Below are positions 1 to 11,020 of a stretch of 64,000 nt of DNA, one piece after another. The notes beneath the pieces are model-generated. The model was not told the origin of the DNA, made no database searches, and worked only from the letters and a program-made list of their open reading frames with translations. How positions within the stretch are numbered: the first letter of the stretch is position 1; each line of letters opens with the position of its first letter. The position numbers were made by a program, and so were the translations under genes. The DNA comes from Aliiroseovarius sp. F20344 (GTDB taxonomy: Bacteria; Pseudomonadota; Alphaproteobacteria; Rhodobacterales; Rhodobacteraceae): positions 124,001-188,000 of the forward strand of contig NZ_JALKBG010000003.1 of assembly GCF_023016155.1 (NCBI RefSeq). Reading direction: 5' to 3'.

Positions 1-452
1 AAGTTTTTCGGGCAATAGGCCGAACTGGTGCGCACTTCGAAGGTGCCGTCAAACAGCGCGCCCGCAGTTGAAATCAGGATGAAATGGTCGCCTGGCTGGA
101 CAGCCTCCATCACGAACTTCGAGGGGTTGGCGATGTTTGCATCGATGAAGTCCAAAGGACGGTCTTTCGATTCAGCCACTCGCGTTTCGCCTGCAAGGAA
201 CACAAAAATCCGCCCACCGTCAGTGGCTTTTTGTTGATCAAGGAAATCAATCGCGCCCGCGTCCTCGTATCCACCGGCAAAGCTAGGCAGATCCAGCGCT
301 TCGTGTCCGGGCACAGCATTCGATAGATCGTCGATCACCATAGGTTCCAGCCCGTCGAACTGATCGTCTTGGGCGATCACGTCCAAAATGTTGCGCCCTA
401 CGAAGCCAAAGCCCCCGATCAACACCAGCGAAGTTGAATTTTTCATGTTCAT
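1..452 (-). CDS. NAD-dependent epimerase/dehydratase, partial (3' end cut by window)
   Basis: About 150 residues are visible before the window edge cuts the gene. The N-terminus carries a Rossmann dinucleotide loop (GGFGFVGRNI, about residues 13-22). It is followed by an acidic patch (MVIDDLSN) and a FLAGETRVAESKDRPLDF segment placed like the second beta strand and NADH-contact region of extended short-chain dehydrogenases. Such enzymes usually epimerise or dehydrate nucleotide sugars. The neighbouring galactofuranose genes make a UDP-sugar role likely, but the substrate and the catalytic YxxxK lie outside the window. The start is either ATG 452 or the in-frame ATG at 446; ribosome binding is weak for both. 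The gene is divergent from the glycosyltransferase at 651. Confidence 0.75.
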   Translation of the reverse strand, partial: MNMKNSTSLVLIGGFGFVGRNILDVIAQDDQFDGLEPMVIDDLSNAVPGHEALDLPSFAGGYEDAGAIDFLDQQKATDGGRIFVFLAGETRVAESKDRPLDFIDANIANPSKFVMEAVQPGDHFILISTAGALFDGTFEVRTSSAYCPKN

Positions 453-650
453 TTGCCCAGTAAAATATCTGTATTCGTTGCCCGTTCACCTAAAGCCCCC
501 CGCCCCAAAGGTCAAACCTTGCAGCCTTAAATCTGCCCTTTGTTTCTAATTAGTACCCTCCAAGGGCAAGAGCATTGACAAGCCTTGCAAAATAAGGGGA
601 AAACCCAGCTCGACGTCCATGCACGCCACTATTAGAACAAGGTTTTGAAA

Positions 651-1634
651 ATGCACGATAATGCCAGTCCGAATGGCGCTCTGGTTGCTGTTGTCGTGAC
701 ATTCAACCGGCTCGCTAAACTGAAACTGACGCTGGCGAACCTGTTGAAAAACTCCCCTATGGGTCTGGCTTCAATCGTGGTTGTCGACAATGCAAGCACA
801 GATGGCACAGCGGAATGGCTCTCCACGCAAGATGACCCTCGGCTAGATATCCTCACAAGCCCAACCAATCGCGGCGGTGCGGGCGGATTTGAACAAGGCT
901 TGCGCCACGCCCTAACCCAGCACAAAGCCGATTGGTTTGTGGTGATGGATGACGACGCGTGGCCCGAACCGGGTATGTTGGATAGCTTCATGGCGAATAC
1001 GCGCCCGGATGATACCGCTGTTGCAGCGGCTGTATATTATCCAGACGGCCGCATTTGCGAGATGAACCGTCCATCAGTCAATCCGTTTTGGTCGCCTCGA
1101 ACTTTCCTGCGCACATTGATCAAACGACGTGACGGCTATCACATCCCGCACAGCGCCTATACCGCCAAGCAACCAACCCCAATCGACTTGACTTCATTCG
1201 TAGGGCTCTTCATCTCGAAAAAGATGTTGGATACGGTGGGACTGCCTGATCCGGGGCTGTTCATTTACGGCGACGATGTGATCTATACCTTGGGGCTGCG
1301 CAAACGTGGGTTCAAGATCAACTTCGACCCGAGCGCACGTTTTGTCCACGATTGCTCGACCTTTCAGAAAAACGAAAAGAAGACCTATAAGCCGCTTTGG
1401 AAGGTCTATTACGCTTATCGCAACGGGTTGATCATGTATCGCCGCGCAGCAGGTGTACTGTTCTGGGCTTTGTTACCGATGCTTCTGGTGTCTTGGCGCA
1501 TGGCGGCGAGCCGTTATGGAGACAAGAAATCTGCTTATAACGCGTTGCGCCGGGCAGCCGTTTCAGATGGTTTGCGCAAACGCACTACGCGATCGCATTC
1601 AGAGATCTTGGAAATGACTAAAGTCGGAAATTGA
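651..1634 (+). CDS. GT2 family glycosyltransferase, galactofuranosyltransferase-like
   Basis: A 327-residue GT-A fold glycosyltransferase. The N-terminal VAVVVTFNRL strand, the VVVDNASTDGT nucleotide-binding loop, the NRGGAGGF segment (about residues 75-82) and the DDDAW metal-binding motif (about 100-104) are all readable. The NRGGAGGF plus DDDAW combination is typical of the GT2 group containing mycobacterial GlfT and rhamnosyltransferases. With UDP-galactopyranose mutase 1.2 kb downstream on the other strand, transfer of galactofuranose to a cell-surface glycan is the best inference. A hydrophobic stretch near residues 265-285 may bind membrane. ATG 651 is preferred because AAGG lies 8 bases upstream; an upstream TTG at 645 would put AAGG too close. 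The 3' end meets the convergent sulfotransferase-like gene with 3 bases between them. Confidence 0.85.
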   Translation: MHDNASPNGALVAVVVTFNRLAKLKLTLANLLKNSPMGLASIVVVDNASTDGTAEWLSTQDDPRLDILTSPTNRGGAGGFEQGLRHALTQHKADWFVVMDDDAWPEPGMLDSFMANTRPDDTAVAAAVYYPDGRICEMNRPSVNPFWSPRTFLRTLIKRRDGYHIPHSAYTAKQPTPIDLTSFVGLFISKKMLDTVGLPDPGLFIYGDDVIYTLGLRKRGFKINFDPSARFVHDCSTFQKNEKKTYKPLWKVYYAYRNGLIMYRRAAGVLFWALLPMLLVSWRMAASRYGDKKSAYNALRRAAVSDGLRKRTTRSHSEILEMTKVGN

Positions 1635-1637
1635 GGT

Positions 1638-2843
1638 CTACGTTTCGCGGCCAAACTTGGCTTTCAAACGCCGCTTGATTTTGCGGTAGAGGTAACCCGG
1701 CTTCTCCATGTCACGAAGTCGCGCCGCGACCGAAGCAAGATGTTCTGCTTCGTGGTTCAATCGACCTGTGAGCCTGTTCACCTGATGTTTCTTTTCGTTC
1801 AACTCAACCGTCTGACGATCCAGAATCTGCTGCTGACGGGCCACTGTTTGCTGCTGGCGGTCCAGAATCTGCTGCTGAATACCGACAATCCGGCATAGAT
1901 ATAACATGGTGTCTGACTGCCCATTTGCATACAGCACCTGCCCACCCACAGGAGCATCCGAAAACAGATGTTCTCTGCCAAACACTTGCTTTGCCAGGGC
2001 ATCATTATCCGGCTGACATCGGTCTAGAATTGTCTGGCGCAACTCTGCTGAAAGAAAGCAACTTCCTTTTTCATCCAGCTCTGGTAGCTCGCAAGCTTCA
2101 AAAACCCCGGCAAATTCAATCGGGCGCACAGGGCCATCGTAACTGCTGTTAAAAAGTGCATTCAAATAGCTTTGCGCCGGCCCCAACGAAACGTGCTTTT
2201 TGCCGTGAATATCTTCAGTGATAAGATCGACTGGCAGGCCAAAAGCAGTGCACAGGAAAGGCACACTGCCGCCAGCCTCACGCATTTCATCATAAGTCAT
2301 CACCCGGATGCGATCAGCGCCGAGTTTGGCCCAGGCTTGATACTGTCCAAGATAGTCCATTGACTGCCAAGATCGCTCCAGCCATGCCTCGGGTGATTCA
2401 ATCCCACGTGGCTGCATCATCTTGTGCTTCAAACTCCACTGGCGATACGCGGATTCTGCCCATTCGTCCTGACGTCGGAAGCAAATTGCCACCTCCAGCG
2501 CCTCAAATACGCTGGTCTCATCGATAAACTGCGCGATTACATCGACCACTGCAGGTAAGTCGGGTGCCATCCCCATAGTCTCGTTCGACCAAACGATAGT
2601 CGATATATCCGGCGAGTTTGCTGCGACCTTCTCTAAAGACCTTAGCGCCTTGGCCAGATGCTCAGCTTCCCCTGCCAAATACTGAGCTTCCAGCTCCTCG
2701 TCCTTTGGAACAGCGAATTTTAACCGAGGGCCAGCACAAAGATATCCGGCTTCTTTTAAAGGCTCAGAGCTTTCCCGTATCGCGTCCTGAAACGCAGTTG
2801 TCCCGGTTTTACCCAGCCCGACATGGAGGATCAGCTTGGCCAT
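1638..2843 (-). CDS. sulfotransferase-like protein with C-terminal coiled coil
   Basis: A 401-residue protein whose N-terminus (LHVGLGKTGTTAFQDAI, about residues 6-22) matches the 5'-phosphosulfate-binding P-loop of PAPS-dependent sulfotransferases. The body has the alpha/beta pattern seen in bacterial homologues that sulfate surface glycans. The last 90 residues are unusual. They hold a Gln-rich near-duplicated stretch (QQQILDRQ occurs twice, with QTVARQ between), then a heptad-like coiled coil and a basic tail (YRKIKRRLKAKFG). This suggests oligomerisation or membrane or partner tethering. It starts 10 bases after glf, so the two are almost certainly cotranscribed, which points to sulfation of a Galf-containing polymer. 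AAGGA 8 bases before ATG 2843 supports the start. The acceptor is unknown. Confidence 0.75.
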   Translation of the reverse strand: MAKLILHVGLGKTGTTAFQDAIRESSEPLKEAGYLCAGPRLKFAVPKDEELEAQYLAGEAEHLAKALRSLEKVAANSPDISTIVWSNETMGMAPDLPAVVDVIAQFIDETSVFEALEVAICFRRQDEWAESAYRQWSLKHKMMQPRGIESPEAWLERSWQSMDYLGQYQAWAKLGADRIRVMTYDEMREAGGSVPFLCTAFGLPVDLITEDIHGKKHVSLGPAQSYLNALFNSSYDGPVRPIEFAGVFEACELPELDEKGSCFLSAELRQTILDRCQPDNDALAKQVFGREHLFSDAPVGGQVLYANGQSDTMLYLCRIVGIQQQILDRQQQTVARQQQILDRQTVELNEKKHQVNRLTGRLNHEAEHLASVAARLRDMEKPGYLYRKIKRRLKAKFGRET

Positions 2844-2853
2844 GGTCGTTTCC

Positions 2854-4135
<1,282 letters not shown>

Positions 4136-4153
4136 GGTCGTAGCAAACCTCAA

Positions 4154-5608
4154 TCAGACGAATGAGATATCGTCGGCCAGGTCCAAAGCGTTATTTACAC
4201 CGTGAATTGTCAATGTGTCGCCATTGCCAAATGTAATCACGGTATTTCCGTTCACGATTGTGGCGTTGTCGGTCAGGAATTGCGTCACGTCAGATGTCGA
4301 AACCAGATCCGCATCGATTTCAATGGCGTCCCTTTCAGAATCATCGAAATCAAGAATGTTGTCATTTCCGGACGTAAACAGGAATGTATCGGCACCCTCG
4401 CTGCCAACTAGGTCGTCATTGCCCTCGCCACCTGTAAGAAAGTCAGCGCCCGGGCCACCACGGAGATAATCATTTCCTTGGTTGCCGAACAGTTTGTCAG
4501 CTCCAAGTGCACCAAACAGGAAATCGCCGCCTTCACCGCCTCGAATAGTATCATTGCCAGATTGGCCATAGAGCCGATCATTGCCATCACGGCCAGCAAT
4601 AAAATCTGCCCTTCCACCACCGTGAAGATCGTTACCTAGTGTATTCCCATACAAATTGTCGTAGCCATTCCCTGTTTTGGCATTCTCAATCCATGTGCTG
4701 CGTTCAATTTGAATGTTCTTAGTTTTACCAAGAACATTCGAAAATGCTTGCGGGTTCAAATCGATCTTCTGGTTTTTCCCGGTTTTCGAGAAATCCATTG
4801 TGTCTTCACCGCCCTGATCAAAGATCGTCATGGTGCCTACGGGTTTGGTCGCAGCAAATAGTTTGGCTGGTCCCTTTGCATTCGAATCGAAGCCCCAAGT
4901 AGTTTCACCGGTGTTCACTTTTTTCACACCCGACGGCACACCATAGAGCTTGTGTATACCCGCCAAATCCGCTGGCATTGGCGTTAAGACATATGCGAAA
5001 GAACCAGTAACATTCGGGTTTTCGGTTTGAGAGAAATAGGACATCACTGTCATTTGCCAGCTGTCATTCGAAAACCGCGCATCCCCTTGGAACCCACCAG
5101 AACCATTATAGTTTCCGGCATGCCCAAGCCCCAGCGCATGGCCAATCTCGTGAAGAAATGTTTGATAGCCGTAGCTGCCAAGATCAAATTCTTCGCCTTT
5201 GTACCAGCTTTTTGGGATGTTCACCTTGGACTTAACGATCTCACCTTTGGAGTTATAAGAACTCGCTGCGTAAGCACCGGATTGGTCATTTTGAACAAAC
5301 TTGATGTCCGCGTTGCTTGCCTTGACGTGATTAAACTTGATTCCGGTTGCGGCGCCCCAAGCTGCCAAAGCCTTCTTCGCAAACCATTTACCGGCGTTGG
5401 AAAGGCTCGACACGTTGTAGGTAAGCACCCGCCCAGGGCGCAAATCGAACGATGCGTTAACCGGATCTCCGAAGTAGTTCGCAAAGTCCACTGTCAGCTG
5501 CTTCACGAAATCGCCAATATCGCCGTACGGCTTGCGCGCGTATGTAGGCTGAGAAGCATGTTGTTGCTGCGGAAACTCGAAACTAGGGTTTTGCAGGACA
5601 CTCATCAT
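4154..5608 (-). CDS. serralysin-type zinc metalloprotease with RTX repeats
   Basis: A 484-residue secreted M10B (serralysin/AprA-like) metalloprotease. The zinc site [11 protein letters not shown] spans about residues 153-163 and the Met-turn VMSYF follows at about 188-192, in correct order and spacing for metzincins. From about residue 330 come glycine- and aspartate-rich RTX nonapeptides of the GxGNDxLxG type, which bind Ca2+ in a beta-roll. The C-terminus ([11 protein letters not shown]...LADDISFV) resembles a type I secretion signal. There is no Sec signal peptide, as expected for type I export. ATG 5608 is chosen because GGAG lies 9 bases upstream; the longer frame to 5671 lacks such support. 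No type I exporter genes occur in the window. It is divergent from the second RTX gene across about 255 bases. Confidence 0.93.
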   Translation of the reverse strand: MMSVLQNPSFEFPQQQHASQPTYARKPYGDIGDFVKQLTVDFANYFGDPVNASFDLRPGRVLTYNVSSLSNAGKWFAKKALAAWGAATGIKFNHVKASNADIKFVQNDQSGAYAASSYNSKGEIVKSKVNIPKSWYKGEEFDLGSYGYQTFLHEIGHALGLGHAGNYNGSGGFQGDARFSNDSWQMTVMSYFSQTENPNVTGSFAYVLTPMPADLAGIHKLYGVPSGVKKVNTGETTWGFDSNAKGPAKLFAATKPVGTMTIFDQGGEDTMDFSKTGKNQKIDLNPQAFSNVLGKTKNIQIERSTWIENAKTGNGYDNLYGNTLGNDLHGGGRADFIAGRDGNDRLYGQSGNDTIRGGEGGDFLFGALGADKLFGNQGNDYLRGGPGADFLTGGEGNDDLVGSEGADTFLFTSGNDNILDFDDSERDAIEIDADLVSTSDVTQFLTDNATIVNGNTVITFGNGDTLTIHGVNNALDLADDISFV

Positions 5609-5863
5609 TCTTGAAATCTCCACAGATTGGCCATTTTGCGTTTGATTCACACGGAACCTCAAACAAAGCAATAATTATGGCAACACGACGACACGGCACG
5701 GCCTTCAATTAGGCAAATTGATGCGCAGTTGTTAGGGAGTTCGTAAGATTCAATTGCTCACAATTCCTAAACAAATCCCTGACGGCAAATAATCAGTCGT
5801 TAACTCCCAGCCAACACACTTGAAGAGCGTTTTAACGCGTGGGTGAAATCGAGGGTGGTTGGG

Positions 5864-8800
5864 GTGACCATATTCAGTTTCGCTGGCACCAGTTCGGGTG
5901 TCAGTCAGTTATACGATTCCGGTATCACGGATCTTCAAGTTGTGTGGCAGGGTGGCCAAGCGCTCCTGATGTCGATCAGCGCATCCAGCAATGGTGCCAT
6001 GATCTATGAGATCGGTTCGGGGGGGGCACTTTCGCTATCGGATCAGGTCGGGACCGGAGGGGGGGCGGTGTCGTCGTCCAATCCGGTGATTGAAGCAGTC
6101 GATCACAATGGTACAACCGTTCTTATGGCCTTTGGTCAAAGCGATTGGGCGATCAGTGGATTAACGCTTGAACCCAACGCGACACTATCCAATCCGGCAT
6201 CTTATCAGTGGGGGCTGGGCGGCGTTGGATTGTTGACAGCTCTGCATGCCGAAGTGATCAACGACGCGACACATATCTACGCGGCAAGCATCACGGGAAC
6301 CGGCTTCTGCCACTACACAATCAACAGCAGCAACGAATTCATCTTACAAGGAGACTTCAGTCAGCCGGGCTATCAAACAGAGCCGGATTTAGTTGACTTT
6401 GAGACCGTCGACCTTGGTGCAAACAAAGTCCTGATAACTGCCTCGTCTTCGGGGGATGGCGTCAGCAGTTACGTCTTGGATGCTAACGGCACCCCGACGC
6501 TTGTGTCAGAACACTCTGCCGATACGGTGTTGCCTGTGGGTACGCCGACCAAACTTGCAACTGGAGCCGTCGGGAACCAGAAATTTGTTGTCATGGCCAG
6601 CGCGGGCAGTTCGTCTTTGACGGTCTTGAAGGTCGAGTCGACCGGGGAGCTGACCCCCGTGGACCACGTGATCGACAACAAGTTCACCCGATTTTCTGAC
6701 GTGACCGAGATGACGACCGTGCAGGTGGGAGATCGCCTTTACGTTATTGCCGGTGGCTCGGATGATGGACTTTCTCTGTTCACTTTGCTTCCAAACGGGA
6801 AGCTGGTCCATCTAGACACGGTCTGGGACACCAACAGCACCGCTCTACAAAACGTATCTGCTTTAGATGCCGCCGTTGTGGACGGGCAGATTGTGGTCTT
6901 TGCCACCAGTGAAACTGAAACCGGCATAACGCGCTTCACTGTCGATACAGAGCCTGCTGGGGTCACGCTGCAGGGCGGGATCTCAGCAGATACCCTGTCA
7001 GGCGGCAGCAACAGCGACTTAATCTTGGGCGGATATGGCGACGACACGTTGTCAGGTGGTGCAGGACGCGACATTTTGGAGGACGGCGCCGGTCAGGACA
7101 CGATGACTGGGGGGGCCGGCGCGGATGTGTTTCGCCTGACCAGTGATGGAAATGTCGACACGATCACCGACTTCAACCCCGCGCAGGATACGTTAGATCT
7201 TAGCGGCTATCACATGCTGTATGATGCCAAGCAATTACAGATCACCTCGACAGGTTGGGGGGCCATCATCACCTACCGGGATGAGGTCCTACATGTTTCT
7301 CGTGGCGGGGGCGGATCGCTGGATGCCTCACATTTCAAGACCAAGGATACGTTGACGTTAGACCGGCCGCCAAGCGGGTTTGATTACTTCCCCGAAACCG
7401 TAAACGGCACAGCAAGCAACGACACAATCGAAGGCAGTGTAGGTTTTGACACGCTGCACGGGATGGCCGGCGACGATGTGTTGCTTTGGTCCGGCGGGGG
7501 AGATTTGTTTTACGGCGGCGCGGGTATCGATACCGTGTCCTATGCCGGTGCCACCGACTGCGTGGTCGTCAATCTTGCAACCGGCAAAACGGATCACGCT
7601 GCATTAGGCGAGCAATTCGATTCAATCGAGAACCTGACGGGCTCGGATTTCAATGATGTTCTGGTCGGGGACGCCGGAGACAACACTCTGGTTGGGGGGG
7701 CTGGGGATGACATTCTGTGTGGTGGCGCTGGTCAGGATTGGCTGGATGGCGGCGTTGGGTTGGACAGCGTGAGCTATGCCACCAGCGCACAGGGTATCAC
7801 CATATCCCTTCAGGATGGTACAGGCGGCACGGGGGATGTTCTGATCAGCATCGAAGGTGTGGTCGGCAGTGCGCATGCTGATGATGTAACCGGAGATGAT
7901 GGGGAGAACCGGCTTGCTGGAGGCGGCGGTGCCGACATCCTGAACGGTTTGGGGGACAATGATGAGCTGTTCGGCAATGATGGAAACGATACACTCATCG
8001 GCGGCGATGGAGACGATGTCTTGGACGGAGGGGATGGCGATGACTTTCTGATCGGTGGAAGCGGAGCGGATCATTTCATCGGCGGCGGCGGTATCGACAC
8101 GGCTGACTTTTCATCAATGGGATCTGCCCTCACCATGGATCTTTTGACAGGGCTAAGAAAAGGATGGGCGATAGGAGACCAGTTTCATTCGATCGAAGTA
8201 ATCGTTGCAACAGAATTTAAAGATAACTTGGGCGGATCGAATGACGCCGAAACCTTAGTTGGGAACGGAGGAGATGACACGATCCGCGCCAATGGCGGAG
8301 ACGATACCGTTTTGGGTGGTGATGGGAATGACCGGCTCTGGGGTGGTACAGGGCATGATGTTGTATCAGGCGGTGATGGGAATGACTTGCTTTACGGTCA
8401 AAGCGGCAACGACCGGCTGATCGGCGGAGAAGGTGCGGACACTCTTCTTGGGGGCGGTGGCATCGACATTGCTGACTACCGCCACGAAATAGACGGCTTC
8501 ATCTTCAACTTTGCCACCGGGTACCACACGGGGGCGGCGGCAAACGATACGTTTGATTCTATTGAAGGAGTTGCGGGCGGAAGAGGCGCAGACACCCTCA
8601 TTGGGGCGGGAACAGATGATATTCTGGAAGGTGGAGGAGGACACGATCTGATCAACGGTGGCGATGGGGATGACACGTTGATCGGCGGGCATGGCCGTGA
8701 CAAATTCATTGCCGGGAACGGCGCGGATTTGTTCGACGGCTCTGCAGGGGTCGATACGATTGACATGCGCGCCAACAGTTCGGCCGCGACTGTCGACCTG

Positions 8801-9385
8801 ACGGCTGGAACTGGTGATGAAAGCATGGTGGGGGATCAATTCATCAACATCGAGAACCTGATTGGCACAAATTATGGCGACAGGTTTGTTGGTAATGGCT
8901 TCAACAATCGGTTGGTTGGACGAGCGGGTTCGGATACGTTGGCGGGTGCTAGTGGTAATGATGTGTTGTTAGGTGGCAATGGCGCTGATCAACTTACCGG
9001 CGGACGGGGAAATGACCGCATTTGGGGTAATAGTGGTCGCGATACACTTGCTGGCAGCGCTGGGCGCGATACTCTGCGCGGCGGGAACGGAAACGACATG
9101 TTGGACGGCGGCACTGGACGAGACACGCTGATTGGCGGAAAGGGGCGCGACACGTTTGTATTTAACAGCGGCGTCGATCGCATTCGAGATTTTCATCATC
9201 GTCACGACAAACTTCTTTTCGAAAATGACCTGTGGGGTGGTGGACGCAAATCCGTCAAGATGATCCTGAAGTTTGCTAAAATCCAAGGAAACAAAGCTGT
9301 TTTCGATTTTGGAGACGGCGATAAACTGATCATTGATGGGATCAGTAGCCTGACGCATTTGAAGGATAATATTGACTTCTACTAA
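5864..9385 (+). CDS. large RTX repeat protein with N-terminal propeller-like domain
   Basis: A secreted protein of about 1,170 residues. The first ~370 residues are made of short repeated hydrophobic strands ending in GV-, GLSLFTL-, GITRFTV-like motifs, resembling a beta-propeller. After that dozens of RTX nonapeptides (GGxGxDxLxGGxGxDxLxG) are arranged in several blocks. The blocks are separated by spacers of the type GIDTVSYAGA...VVNLATG...FDSIENLTGS, a spacer known from large calcium-binding cyanobacterial and roseobacter exoproteins. The C-terminus (FDFGDGDKLIIDGIS..LKDNIDFY) is the likely type I secretion signal and resembles that of the neighbouring protease. No enzymatic motif was recognised; adhesion, biofilm or surface roles are possible. 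GTG 5864 is preferred because GAGGG is 8 bases upstream; an in-frame GTG at 5843 has no clear ribosome-binding site. Confidence 0.88.
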   Translation: MTIFSFAGTSSGVSQLYDSGITDLQVVWQGGQALLMSISASSNGAMIYEIGSGGALSLSDQVGTGGGAVSSSNPVIEAVDHNGTTVLMAFGQSDWAISGLTLEPNATLSNPASYQWGLGGVGLLTALHAEVINDATHIYAASITGTGFCHYTINSSNEFILQGDFSQPGYQTEPDLVDFETVDLGANKVLITASSSGDGVSSYVLDANGTPTLVSEHSADTVLPVGTPTKLATGAVGNQKFVVMASAGSSSLTVLKVESTGELTPVDHVIDNKFTRFSDVTEMTTVQVGDRLYVIAGGSDDGLSLFTLLPNGKLVHLDTVWDTNSTALQNVSALDAAVVDGQIVVFATSETETGITRFTVDTEPAGVTLQGGISADTLSGGSNSDLILGGYGDDTLSGGAGRDILEDGAGQDTMTGGAGADVFRLTSDGNVDTITDFNPAQDTLDLSGYHMLYDAKQLQITSTGWGAIITYRDEVLHVSRGGGGSLDASHFKTKDTLTLDRPPSGFDYFPETVNGTASNDTIEGSVGFDTLHGMAGDDVLLWSGGGDLFYGGAGIDTVSYAGATDCVVVNLATGKTDHAALGEQFDSIENLTGSDFNDVLVGDAGDNTLVGGAGDDILCGGAGQDWLDGGVGLDSVSYATSAQGITISLQDGTGGTGDVLISIEGVVGSAHADDVTGDDGENRLAGGGGADILNGLGDNDELFGNDGNDTLIGGDGDDVLDGGDGDDFLIGGSGADHFIGGGGIDTADFSSMGSALTMDLLTGLRKGWAIGDQFHSIEVIVATEFKDNLGGSNDAETLVGNGGDDTIRANGGDDTVLGGDGNDRLWGGTGHDVVSGGDGNDLLYGQSGNDRLIGGEGADTLLGGGGIDIADYRHEIDGFIFNFATGYHTGAAANDTFDSIEGVAGGRGADTLIGAGTDDILEGGGGHDLINGGDGDDTLIGGHGRDKFIAGNGADLFDGSAGVDTIDMRANSSAATVDLTAGTGDESMVGDQFINIENLIGTNYGDRFVGNGFNNRLVGRAGSDTLAGASGNDVLLGGNGADQLTGGRGNDRIWGNSGRDTLAGSAGRDTLRGGNGNDMLDGGTGRDTLIGGKGRDTFVFNSGVDRIRDFHHRHDKLLFENDLWGGGRKSVKMILKFAKIQGNKAVFDFGDGDKLIIDGISSLTHLKDNIDFY

Positions 9386-9481
9386 GCGAAAATCGTGCCC
9401 AGCAACGTACGCTTGAGTTTGCTGCTGTTAATCAATTTCACCAATCACTCGGACGGGAACGACCATTTCGCGGAGATCCCC

Positions 9482-10303
9482 ATGAGCCAATCAACAGTCC
9501 TGTCGCTACCCCTTATTCAACCTTCTCAGGCACAAAAACATGTGACCCATAACGAAGCCCTGCGGGTGCTGGATGTGCTGGTTCAGTTGAACGTGCGCAG
9601 TTCCGATGACACGTCCCCTCCTATCGCTGCCATGGATGGAGACCGCCATATTGTTTCCTCTGGCGCAACAGGTGATTGGGTTGGTCAGGACCATACCATC
9701 GCATTGCTTGAAAATGGCGTTTGGCTGTTCTTCGCCCCCCAAGAAGGCTGGCGCGCAGATGTGGCTGCAACCTCTTCCCAGATGCGCTTTGACGGAAGTG
9801 TTTGGGTTGAAGTTACGCCAGAGACCAACAACCTGAACATGGTTGGGATCAACACAAGTGCCGATGCCACCAACCGGCTTGCAGTCTCGTCTGAGGCGAC
9901 GCTTCTGTCGCATGCCGGCGGCTCACATCAGTTGAAGATCAACAAGGCAGGTCTTAGCGACACTGGGTCACTTCTGTTTCAAGACAACTGGTCTGGGCGT
10001 GCGGAAATGGGGTTGGCGGGGAGCGACGACTTCTCGGTCAAAACAAGCCCGGACGGATCGACATGGAACAACACACTTGTCGCAACCGGGGACGGAGATG
10101 TGGGGATTGGCAAGACGCCGGATGCCAAGCTGGACGTGGATGGCGTAATGAAGCTGGCCCCAGTTCTAACCGCCAACTTGCCGACACCCGCAACCATTGG
10201 CGCAGGTGGGGTTGCATTCGTGTCAGACGCCACAGGAGGCGCGCAACTGGCTTATTGTGACGGGTCTTCATGGCTGAAAGTTGCTGATGGTACCGCACTG
10301 TAG
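9482..10303 (+). CDS. DUF2793 domain protein
   Basis: A 273-residue protein. Its first ~110 residues (LPLIQPSQAQKHVTHNEALR.LD.LVQL..., then DGDRHIV..GATGDW.GQD..IA....GVW.FF.P..GW) match the DUF2793 family known from alphaproteobacterial genomes and prophage-like tail regions. The second half is low in motifs and ends with GGVAFVSDATGGAQLAYCDGSSWLKVADG, a pattern seen in phage tail-fibre-like proteins. No signal peptide is seen. ATG 9482 has GGAG about 7 bases upstream, and the longer frame to 9395 looks like untranslated leader. It lies about 95 bases downstream of the RTX gene on the same strand and could be cotranscribed. Function unknown; it may be a surface or carbohydrate-contact module. 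Confidence 0.8.
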   Translation: MSQSTVLSLPLIQPSQAQKHVTHNEALRVLDVLVQLNVRSSDDTSPPIAAMDGDRHIVSSGATGDWVGQDHTIALLENGVWLFFAPQEGWRADVAATSSQMRFDGSVWVEVTPETNNLNMVGINTSADATNRLAVSSEATLLSHAGGSHQLKINKAGLSDTGSLLFQDNWSGRAEMGLAGSDDFSVKTSPDGSTWNNTLVATGDGDVGIGKTPDAKLDVDGVMKLAPVLTANLPTPATIGAGGVAFVSDATGGAQLAYCDGSSWLKVADGTAL

Positions 10304-10321
10304 CCGTTAGCAACCAGCGTT

Positions 10322-11020
10322 CTACTGCCCACGAATGCGGGCGGCGCGACGCCCGGGCAGCGGCAAGAGCTTTGCCGCTGTCAGGTACAGTACATACATA
10401 TCCAGCATCGGCGATTTGTTCCGGTGATAGATCATGTCCAGATGCGCTTTTCGGGGAATGCAGCGCCGGATGTAGACCTCTTCCGATTCCTTTTGAGACT
10501 CGCATTCGGCCAGCATCTTTTCCTCATGCGAATGGAAAATGATCGAGGCTAAGCCCGTAATCCCGGGCCGATCCAAAAGCACCTGTTTGTAGATCTCTGG
10601 GCATTCGGCAACATAGCGTGGCTCTGGCGGGCGGGGGCCCACAAAGCTCATCTCGCCCTTCAAAACGTTCCACAGCTGCGGCAGCTCATCCAAGCGGTGG
10701 TTTCGCAAATAGCGACCAAGCTTGGTGATTCGACCTTTTTTGTGCCCACCGGTGATACCAACATTCTCATGCTCGGGTACGGTTCGCATCGTGCGGATTT
10801 TCATCAGGTCAAATTCCTGATCAAACGCTGTGTTGCGACGCGAGCGATAAATGAACGGGCGTCCATCCTTCACCAACACGACAACATACAGCACCGCAAG
10901 CGCGGGAATCACTGGCACCAAAAGCACAAGTGCCAACACAATGTCGAAAAGTCGTTTCAACTTTTGCCCGTTCCGTTCTTTGCCTGCCGCCTCCCAGTCT
11001 TGGAAGGTTGCCTCAGTCAT
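10322..11020 (-). CDS. undecaprenyl-phosphate sugar phosphotransferase (bacterial sugar transferase)
   Basis: A 232-residue short-form polyprenyl-phosphate sugar-1-phosphate transferase that starts lipid-linked exopolysaccharide repeat-unit assembly. It shows the KRLFDI...LVLLVPVIPALAVLYVVV membrane segment (about residues 22-50), then GRPFIYRSRR, F.LMKIRTM, and the family signature DELPQLWNVLKGEMSFVGPRP (about residues 113-133). It lacks the multi-span N-terminal region of WbaP- or WcaJ-type enzymes, like ExoY or PssY. The sugar cannot be told from sequence. ATG 11020 overlaps the end of the UDP-glucose dehydrogenase gene by 8 bases, implying translational coupling and joint function in glycan synthesis. 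Confidence 0.9.
   Translation of the reverse strand: MTEATFQDWEAAGKERNGQKLKRLFDIVLALVLLVPVIPALAVLYVVVLVKDGRPFIYRSRRNTAFDQEFDLMKIRTMRTVPEHENVGITGGHKKGRITKLGRYLRNHRLDELPQLWNVLKGEMSFVGPRPPEPRYVAECPEIYKQVLLDRPGITGLASIIFHSHEEKMLAECESQKESEEVYIRRCIPRKAHLDMIYHRNKSPMLDMYVLYLTAAKLLPLPGRRAARIRGQ

Noticed and set aside
5700-5842. Imperfect inverted repeat around TTGTTAGGGA and TTCCTAAACAA upstream of the RTX genes
   Set aside because: Arms do not pair well enough to be called an operator; left unannotated.
6970-9170. Direct DNA repeats resembling a CRISPR or minisatellite
   Set aside because: They are codons of RTX nonapeptides in one intact reading frame, without constant repeat and spacer lengths.
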